A DNA stretch of 9,303 nt from Pseudomonadota bacterium. GTDB taxonomy: Bacteria; Pseudomonadota; Gammaproteobacteria; Burkholderiales; Rhodocyclaceae. Below, piece by piece: positions 1 through 4,135 of the stretch. Each line of letters begins with the position of its first letter. Positions within the stretch are counted from its first letter, which is position 1. The notes below the pieces were generated by a model. The model did no database searches. It was not told the origin of the DNA and saw nothing but the letters and a program-made list of their open reading frames with translations. Made by a program: the position numbers and the translations under genes. Location of the stretch: positions 1-9,303 of the forward strand of contig WRJU01000186.1 of NCBI GenBank assembly GCA_009778425.1, given 5' to 3'.

Positions 1-279
1 AGCAAGCTCGATCTGGAAGGCATTTTTGTGCAGATCGGCCTGATGCCGAATACCGCTTTCCTGGGCAATATGCTCAATGTCACCCGGATCGGCGAAATTG
101 AGGTCGATCCGCGTGGGCAGACTTCCGCGCATGGCATCTTTGCCGCCGGGGACTGCACGACGGTTCCCTACAAGCAGATCATCATCGCGATGGGGGAGGG
201 GGCGAAGGCAAGCTTGTCCGCATTCGACTACCTGATCAGAACGTCTGTCCCAGCGGGCGAACGATCCATGATTCCCTGA
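1..279 (+). CDS. ahpF: Alkyl hydroperoxide reductase subunit F, C-terminal 92 residues (partial)
   Basis: This is the 3' end of a gene that begins before the window; frame 1 is open from base 1 to the TGA at 277-279. AhpF is a cytosolic FAD protein that passes electrons from NADH to the peroxiredoxin AhpC, which reduces hydrogen peroxide and organic peroxides. The visible part is the end of the thioredoxin-reductase-like module: GIFVQIGLMPNT, then the FAD-contacting FAAGDCTTVPYKQIII, then GEGAKASLSAFDYLIR. That last stretch is close to what I recall of the E. coli AhpF C-terminus. The protein extends about ten residues beyond the usual end (SVPAGERSMIP). The N-terminal domains and CxxC motifs lie outside the window. 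The assignment over ordinary thioredoxin reductase rests on the TTVPYKQIII and SAFDYLIR strings. hemW starts 4 bases later, so the two are probably cotranscribed. Confidence 0.93.
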   Translation, partial: SKLDLEGIFVQIGLMPNTAFLGNMLNVTRIGEIEVDPRGQTSAHGIFAAGDCTTVPYKQIIIAMGEGAKASLSAFDYLIRTSVPAGERSMIP

Positions 280-283
280 AACG

Positions 284-1450
284 ATGCCGCTGCCCCTTGC
301 CGCCCCGCCGCTTGCGCTCTATGTGCATTTCCCGTGGTGTGTACGCAAGTGTCCTTACTGCGATTTCAATTCGCACGAGCCGCGCGGCGGGTGCAGCGCC
401 ATCCCGTTTGCGGCTTGGGGCGAGGCTGTGGCCGCCGATCTGGAAGCGGCCTTGCCGCAGATCGGGGGGCGAAGCGTCCATAGCGTTTTCATCGGCGGCG
501 GCACGCCGAGCTTGTTGCCGTCGCTTGTGTTGGAAAAGCTGCTCGATACCCTGCGCGCGCGGCTGCCGTTCGAGCCGGGAATCGAAATTACGCTGGAAGC
601 GAACCCTGGCGCGGTGGAGATTTCGCGCTTCCGCGAATATCGCGCGGCAGGCGTCACAAGGTTGTCGCTTGGCGTCCAGAGTTTCGATGACGGTCTGCTT
701 GCCCGTATAGGCCGTATCCACGATGGGCGCGAAGCCCGCCGGGCGCTGGAAGCGGCGCGCGCGCATTTCGGGCAGGTGAATGTCGACCTGATGATCGGCT
801 TGCCTGGGCAAATGCCCGGACAGGCGCTGGCCGACCTGGAAATCGCCATTGGTAGCGGTGTCCGGCATCTTTCCTGTTATCACCTCACCGTGGAACCCAA
901 TACCCCGTTCGCGTTTGCTCCGCCCGCTGATCTTCCCTGCGAGGATGCCGTTGCCGACATGGAGGAAACGATCACGGCGCGGCTTGCCGAGGCGGGGTTC
1001 CGGCATTACGAGGTTTCCGCTTTTGCCTGGGCTGGGAATGAATGCCGTCACAATCTCAACTACTGGCATTTCGGCGATTACCTCGGCCTGGGCCCCGGCG
1101 CGCACGGCAAATTGACGACATCCGGCGGGATTGTGCGCGAAATGCGCCACAAACATCCTGCCCGTTATCTGGAAGGCGCGGCGCGGGGCGACTTCATCCA
1201 GGAACGGCGTACCGTGGGCATGGAAGAGTTGCCGTTTGAATTCATGATGAACGCCTTGCGCTTGTCCGACGGCGTCCCCGCCACGCTTTTTTCTGAGCGT
1301 ACCGGCCTGCCGCTGGCGGCGATTGCCGAACAGTTGGAACAGTCGCGCCGCACCGGTCTGCTCGACCCCGACCCCGATCGTCTGCGCCCTACGGCGCGGG
1401 GGCTGCGATTTTTGAATGAGTTGTTGCAGGGTTTTTTGCCGGATCGGTAA
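284..1450 (+). CDS. hemW: HemW, radical-SAM haem chaperone (HemN-like)
   Basis: A 388-residue radical SAM protein, full length for the family. HemW proteins bind haem and help insert it into respiratory haemoproteins; older annotations call them oxygen-independent coproporphyrinogen III oxidases. The N-terminus has YVHFPWC and the [4Fe-4S] motif C19-x3-C23-x2-C26 followed by DFNSH. True HemN has a further cysteine two residues after the motif (CxxxCxxCxC); here that position is Phe28, which favours HemW. Other family blocks are GGGTPS (71-76), EANPG (105-109), RLSLGVQSF (126-134), a VDLMIGLPGQ block near residue 170, and YLGLGPGAHG before a HemN_C-type C-terminal domain. The ATG at 284 is 4 bases after the ahpF stop, without a strong Shine-Dalgarno site, so translational coupling is plausible. 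The stop (TAA, 1448-1450) lies only 4 bases from the end of a convergent VapC remnant. The protein appears intact. Confidence 0.95.
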   Translation: MPLPLAAPPLALYVHFPWCVRKCPYCDFNSHEPRGGCSAIPFAAWGEAVAADLEAALPQIGGRSVHSVFIGGGTPSLLPSLVLEKLLDTLRARLPFEPGIEITLEANPGAVEISRFREYRAAGVTRLSLGVQSFDDGLLARIGRIHDGREARRALEAARAHFGQVNVDLMIGLPGQMPGQALADLEIAIGSGVRHLSCYHLTVEPNTPFAFAPPADLPCEDAVADMEETITARLAEAGFRHYEVSAFAWAGNECRHNLNYWHFGDYLGLGPGAHGKLTTSGGIVREMRHKHPARYLEGAARGDFIQERRTVGMEELPFEFMMNALRLSDGVPATLFSERTGLPLAAIAEQLEQSRRTGLLDPDPDRLRPTARGLRFLNELLQGFLPDR

Positions 1451-1454
1451 TCGG

Positions 1455-1547
1455 CTACACCCAGTTTTCCAGCATCAACGGCGCGTCGATCCGCTCGTAA
1501 TGGCGACGGTCGTTAGTGACCAATACCGCGCTGGCCAACACCAGTGG
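1455..1547 (-). pseudogene. VapC-type PIN-domain toxin, C-terminal remnant
   Basis: Read on the minus strand, about 30 codons translate as PLVLASAVLVTNDRRHYERI followed by DAPLMLENWV and a TAG stop at 1457-1455. The pattern VLVTND-RRHYERI-…-LENW is the typical end of VapC PIN-domain ribonucleases, whose last acidic active-site residue lies in the VTND block. No start codon, no N-terminal two thirds of the PIN domain (with its first acidic residues) and no VapB antitoxin precede it, so this is a fragment and not a gene. It lies directly behind the TGA of the HEPN gene (1550-1548) and in the same reading frame, so the join between the two sequences is near 1540-1550. PIN identity is inferred from the recalled C-terminal consensus; a short fragment limits certainty. 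Confidence 0.72.
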
Positions 1548-1973
1548 TCATGCCTCTACCCCGTAACCGTTGTCGTTGGAGTTGCCGATCATGAATTCGG
1601 CCTGCATGGCGGCGATGAAAGCCCCAGCTTGCTCAACCATTTCCTGTGCGTCTGCCAGTTCAACAGATTCACCGTTATAGTCGGCAATCTGCCGAATCTC
1701 ATGCGCCCGGTTCAGAAGCCGCCCCATGTCTTTTGACACGGGGCCATTCTTGACGAGATAGTTGCCGAAGGCTCCGATCAGGCCACTATGGGTGCGCCCA
1801 ATGTCTGGCTCAAGCATCGGCACGCCTGCAGCCAACAGGGCAGCACGGGCGGCATCAAACATGGCGTAATAGGCACGATTGGCCGCACCATCCACATCGC
1901 CCAGTCCGAGCAATGCGCGGGCAGACGAATATGCCCTGCCGGCTTTCGCCAGCAGGGCTTCTGCCTTATTCAC
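1548..1973 (-). CDS. HEPN-domain protein (UPF0332/PF05168 type), partner of the MNT protein
   Basis: A 141-residue, mostly helical protein. It starts at GTG 1973-1971, which overlaps the stop of the upstream nucleotidyltransferase as GTGA, so translation is coupled. Family blocks visible are the helix with NRAYYAMFDAARAAL (32-46), THSGLIGAFG (61-70) and GRLLNRAHEIRQIADYNG (84-101). HEPN proteins paired with minimal nucleotidyltransferases form TA-like modules in which HEPN is often an RNase and the MNT partner neutralises it, in the studied MntA/HepT pair by adding AMP. The HepT motif RX4HXY is absent here: R85 and H91 are five residues apart and no tyrosine follows at +2, although Y99 is close by. 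RNase activity is therefore uncertain. The C-terminal tail (IGNSNDNGYGVEA) looks non-family and ends where the VapC remnant begins, so it may be a product of the rearrangement. Confidence 0.85.
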   Translation of the reverse strand: MNKAEALLAKAGRAYSSARALLGLGDVDGAANRAYYAMFDAARAALLAAGVPMLEPDIGRTHSGLIGAFGNYLVKNGPVSKDMGRLLNRAHEIRQIADYNGESVELADAQEMVEQAGAFIAAMQAEFMIGNSNDNGYGVEA

Positions 1974-2311
1974 AGGCGGACTCCTTCCCGGTCAATGTTG
2001 TGCAGCAAGGCTGGGTTGGAATAGCCCTCTGGGTGTTCCCATTCGTCAAGCCAAACCGGGAGCGGTGAGATGATGAGCCCGGTTTCGAGCAGGACATCGA
2101 AGGCAACGTCCGCCATGTCCAGCTTCACTGGCAGGAAACGCTGGCGCTCGCCGCGCAGCAGCACGGCTACGTCCGCATCGCTGTCCGGGCGGTGTGTGCC
2201 GCGAGCACGGCTACCATAAACGATGGCACCCGCCATGTCGTAACGGTTTGCGATTAGTTCAAGAAAGCGCCGGACAGCTTCCTCAGTGTTGTGGTCGATG
2301 CGATTATCCAT
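1970..2311 (-). CDS. MNT-domain minimal nucleotidyltransferase, probable antitoxin
   Basis: A 113-residue protein of the DNA polymerase beta-like minimal nucleotidyltransferase family. The catalytic signature GSX10DXD is intact: G33-S34 (in VYGSRARG) and D45-x-D47 (in DSDADVAV), with a likely third carboxylate at D72 in FDVLLE. Such proteins transfer a nucleotide, and in HEPN/MNT modules they act as the antitoxin half by modifying or sequestering the HEPN protein. I chose the ATG at 2311-2309 because it puts the first helix just before the nucleotidyltransferase core and gives the normal family length. A TTG at 2374 would add 21 residues with no family resemblance. The HEPN gene follows with a 4-base GTGA overlap, as expected for a two-gene operon. 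A possible promoter lies 28 bases upstream. The order is MNT first, HEPN second. No truncation is seen. Confidence 0.87.
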   Translation of the reverse strand: MDNRIDHNTEEAVRRFLELIANRYDMAGAIVYGSRARGTHRPDSDADVAVLLRGERQRFLPVKLDMADVAFDVLLETGLIISPLPVWLDEWEHPEGYSNPALLHNIDREGVRL

Positions 2312-2338
2312 GCGAAACCCACAATGAAATCCGATTTT

Positions 2339-2367
2339 ATGATAGTGCGGCACCCGAGGGAAGGCAA
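2339..2367 (-). promoter_or_regulatory. Candidate sigma-70 promoter for the MNT-HEPN operon
   Basis: On the minus strand TTGCCT (2367-2362; four of six matches to TTGACA) is followed after exactly 17 bases by TATCAT (2344-2339; five of six matches to TATAAT). Transcription would begin near 2332, about 20 bases before the MNT start codon. It is the best spaced pair upstream of the operon, found by eye, and short promoter matches are common by chance. Confidence 0.35.
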
Positions 2368-2454
2368 CAAACAAAATCCAGTTTTACCACCGGGCGTCAT
2401 GAGCACACCGTCCAGCAAAAAACACAGCCAAATTCGGATAGCCAATGTTTTTTA

Positions 2455-3273
2455 TCATGGCACTGCCTCATGTGAGGACGGTTCAGTTTTTTGCCTGTCA
2501 GCGGTGTCTTGCTGGGATTCGGGCACAGGCTTCAGGTCATAGAGCGGCTTCAGCGCATATTCGAAGACACTTTGAACAAGGTGGCCGAAACTGGGCTTAT
2601 CCCCATAGGACATCCCATAGGCAACCCAACGGAGCCGACCCTGCCCATCTTTCACTTGCACGCTCACTGTGCTGCTGTAATTCGATTCATCCAGCTTTTT
2701 CCGCCTCTCTTTACGTTCCCGGCACTCATTTGTAAAACACATGTCTTTAGTAAGTGTGTCTGCTGCAGAGTAAAAAACATTCATACCGAGAAGGACACCC
2801 AGTGAAATATTGACCAGCGTGCCAGAGACTTCAGAATCACTAGGGGGAGTAACTTCACTTGAAGATTCCAGCGCCTCCCCTAAATCCTTCTTGCCAATTG
2901 AAAACTTGCGAGCGGCGGGCCTGTTCATCCCATAACCTGCCTGCAGGACAAAAACCTCCTCAGCGCCATTATCAGACTCTGTGATATTGAAGCCCCGGTT
3001 ACGCAAATCTGCTTGGAGAATTTTGGTTATCTTGGGGCTGTTCTCCAAGCTGATGTAAATAATTTTTGATCCCACCCCTTGATCAGGTATCGAAAATCTT
3101 TGTATCCCCGGGCTGACAAAGGCATCATCTCCCACCCTGATGACAGGATCCATTTCAATTTCTGCGCCCTGTGGCGTGTAATCCCTACTCAAAAGGCCAT
3201 CGGAAGCACAAGAAACGCAGAACGTTGCGATGATCGTTGGCGCAATTAAATTTCCAATAATCCGGTTGAACAT
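2455..3273 (-). CDS. Unrecognised exported protein or lipoprotein, TraT-like layout
   Basis: A 272-residue protein I cannot name. It starts MFNRIIGNL with a hydrophobic stretch to residue 18 and then FCVSC-ASDG, which resembles a signal peptidase II lipobox around C22. The -3 residue is Cys instead of Leu/Val/Ile, so lipidation is likely but unproven. The body has SKIIYISLENSPKITKILQA (69-88) leading to DLRNRGFNITESDNGAEEVFVLQAGYG, a short Gly/hydrophobic segment GTLVNISLGVLLGMNVFYSA (151-170), a basic Cys-containing stretch (C179, C184, then RERKERRKK), and STVSVQVKDGQGRLRWVAYG (201-220). The order 'interaction strand, helix ending in RG-Phe/Tyr, residue-rich strand, Gly-rich hydrophobic segment, beta strands' parallels the conjugative outer-membrane lipoprotein TraT, without clear sequence identity. 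The ATG has a strong AAGGAGG site. The gene is visibly AT-richer than the flanks and uses rare-looking codons, which suggests horizontal origin. It lies 103 bases downstream of the XRE antitoxin on the same strand. Confidence 0.75.
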   Translation of the reverse strand: MFNRIIGNLIAPTIIATFCVSCASDGLLSRDYTPQGAEIEMDPVIRVGDDAFVSPGIQRFSIPDQGVGSKIIYISLENSPKITKILQADLRNRGFNITESDNGAEEVFVLQAGYGMNRPAARKFSIGKKDLGEALESSSEVTPPSDSEVSGTLVNISLGVLLGMNVFYSAADTLTKDMCFTNECRERKERRKKLDESNYSSTVSVQVKDGQGRLRWVAYGMSYGDKPSFGHLVQSVFEYALKPLYDLKPVPESQQDTADRQKTEPSSHEAVP

Positions 3274-3277
3274 ATAG

Positions 3278-3284
3278 CCTCCTT
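3278..3284 (-). promoter_or_regulatory. Strong Shine-Dalgarno site of the exported protein gene
   Basis: The minus strand reads AAGGAGG followed by CTAT and the ATG at 3273-3271. The match to the anti-Shine-Dalgarno sequence is near perfect, although the 4-base spacer is short. It fixes the start codon. The rest of the 103-base gap up to the XRE stop holds an A-tract (T-tract on the + strand near 3346-3353) but no promoter pair that I would defend. Confidence 0.7.
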
Positions 3285-3376
3285 GAAGGTTTTATCGACG
3301 TTATATGTTTCAATTATGTGGGGGTGGACTCCGCATATCCCAGATTTTTTTTGTAGCCTTAGGCGGCTCGAGGGAC

Positions 3377-3676
3377 TTAACCGCTAAAGTGTTTCAGTGA
3401 CATAGGGGGTCTGTCTGGGAAACGAACGACCAAATCAAGCTGCCCGCCCATTCCTTCTACATAGCGGCGAAGCGTGGAGAGCAGCATGTCACTGCGCTTT
3501 TCCAGGCGGCTGATTGTTTCCTGTCCTACATTCAATGTCGCTGCCAGATCACATTGCGTGAGATCCGCTGCCAAGCGCAAGTCTCTGAGTGTTGCCAGTT
3601 CCTGTGCACGCGCAACGATCTTTGTTTGCCGTTCCGATGGAAATTCAGCAAACACTTCATCAAAGCTAATGGCCAT
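3377..3676 (-). CDS. XRE-family HTH antitoxin (HigA-like), orphaned
   Basis: A 99-residue DNA-binding protein. The N-terminus (FDEVFAEFPSERQTKIVARA) is followed by a Cro/C1-type helix-turn-helix at about 28-72: LRDLRLAADLTQCDLAATLN with the recognition part VGQETISRLEKRSDMLLSTL, then YVEGMGGQLDLVVRF. This arrangement, with the HTH in the middle and the GGQLDLVVRFPD end, is typical of antitoxins paired with RelE/ParE-type (HigB-like, Gp49) toxins. Such proteins bind the toxin and repress their own operon. The ATG at 3676-3674 is preceded by AAGGAG at 3689-3684 (7-base spacer) and overlaps the last codons of the upstream toxin remnant by 11 bases, the usual toxin-first order. Since that toxin is deleted internally, this antitoxin has no functional partner here. 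It may still regulate its own promoter, the downstream exported protein, or protect against a related toxin elsewhere. Confidence 0.88.
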   Translation of the reverse strand: MAISFDEVFAEFPSERQTKIVARAQELATLRDLRLAADLTQCDLAATLNVGQETISRLEKRSDMLLSTLRRYVEGMGGQLDLVVRFPDRPPMSLKHFSG

Positions 3677-3840
3677 CTCTGTGCTCCTTCTTCATCTGCG
3701 CAAGGTGTTCATCAAACCGCAAATCGGCGGTTGCGATGAGTTGTTTGTAGAACCGCCGCTGGTTTGCGCCGCCCTTGTTACTGAGCCAGCATTTGAAATT
3801 CCGCCTTAAATGCTTCGTGAAACAGGGCTATCCAGTTCAT
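3666..3840 (-). pseudogene. RelE/ParE (Gp49, HigB-like) toxin with internal deletion and frameshift
   Basis: On the minus strand an ATG at 3840-3838 opens MNWIALFHEAFKAEFQMLAQ and then hits TAA (3780-3778). This is the normal start of a HigB-like toxin that works as a ribosome-dependent mRNA interferase. One base out of frame the sequence continues NKGGANQRRFYKQLIATADL and RFDEHLAQMKKEHRDGH to a TAG at 3668-3666. This is the normal end of the same family (…KGG-x-RFYKQLI-x-AD-x-RFDEHL). The usual middle, with the catalytic beta-sheet residues, is missing. With family members near 110-125 residues as I recall, about 55-65 codons were lost, and the join near 3778-3781 also shifts the frame. The 3' end overlaps the antitoxin start by 11 bases, which keeps the antitoxin's ribosome-binding site intact. 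The toxin cannot be functional. Confidence 0.85.
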
Positions 3841-3861
3841 GAGAGCATTATGCAGTAAAGA

Positions 3862-4023
3862 TCATATGTATTGCAAGACATGTTTCACATTTTCGCTGTT
3901 AGAAACTGAGTTGGTGCTTGCTACGAGCAGGTCGTTGATCTGCATCGTCCTGAACTTCACCAGTTGCTCGCACATTCGGTGCAGCGAGAGCATCGCTTGT
4001 CCGCGTTTCATGACAATCCCCGG
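3862..4023 (-). mobile_element. IS110/IS1111-family transposase remnant
   Basis: Minus-strand frame from about 4023 to a TGA at 3864-3862 encodes RPGIVMKRGQAMLSLHRM, then CEQLVKFRTMQINDLL, then unrelated-looking VASTNSVSNSENVKHVLQYI. The pattern 'QAxLxLHRMRxQLVKFRTxxINxLR' is characteristic of the middle of IS110-type transposases (DEDD catalytic class with a C-terminal serine motif). Only about 30 codons are recognisable. The DEDD and C-terminal domains are absent, and the frame stops upstream at a TGA beyond the fragment, so it is dead. An ATG at 4011-4009 would give a 49-residue open frame, but I do not regard it as a gene. The remainder of the roughly 295 bases between the toxin remnant and the glycosyltransferase contains nothing else I recognise apart from the palindrome listed separately. 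Confidence 0.65.
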
Positions 4024-4024
4024 C

Positions 4025-4058
4025 CTTTCGGTCAGGGTCACTCAAAATGAGAACATTG
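4025..4058. repeat. Possible insertion sequence end with short palindrome
   Basis: The + strand reads CTTTCGGTCAGGGTCACTC then AAAATGAGAACATTGTGG; CTCAAAATGAG at 4041-4051 is a palindrome with 4-base arms around AAA. From memory, the string GGTCACTCAAAATGAGAAC resembles terminal repeats of some IS21-family elements, with the GGTCAGGG part facing inward. No istA or istB coding sequence and no second end are present, so this could be a solo end left after deletion. The assignment is tentative. Confidence 0.3.
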
Positions 4059-4135
4059 TGGCACTTGGTTTGACGCGCTGCGAAATAAAATGCGGGTATG
4101 CAGTATCCGTAGGTTGTTTGTGAGGGAATCCGGGT

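Noticed and set aside
236..1156. A 306-codon open frame on the minus strand
   Set aside because: It is antisense to the well-supported hemW and has no family motif.
2312..2374. An N-terminal extension of the MNT protein from a TTG at 2374
   Set aside because: The additional 21 residues do not look like the family, the candidate promoter would overlap them, and the ATG at 2311 gives the normal length.
3350..3372. AGCC-GGCT hairpin beside a T-tract as an intrinsic terminator
   Set aside because: The T-tract precedes the hairpin on the plus strand and is an A-tract after it on the minus strand, so it has the wrong polarity for the minus-strand genes; the stem is also only four base pairs.
3839..4123. 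A 94-codon open frame on the plus strand in the IS debris
   Set aside because: It is Cys/Ser/Thr-rich with no motif, has no ribosome-binding site, and the opposite strand carries the recognisable transposase fragment.
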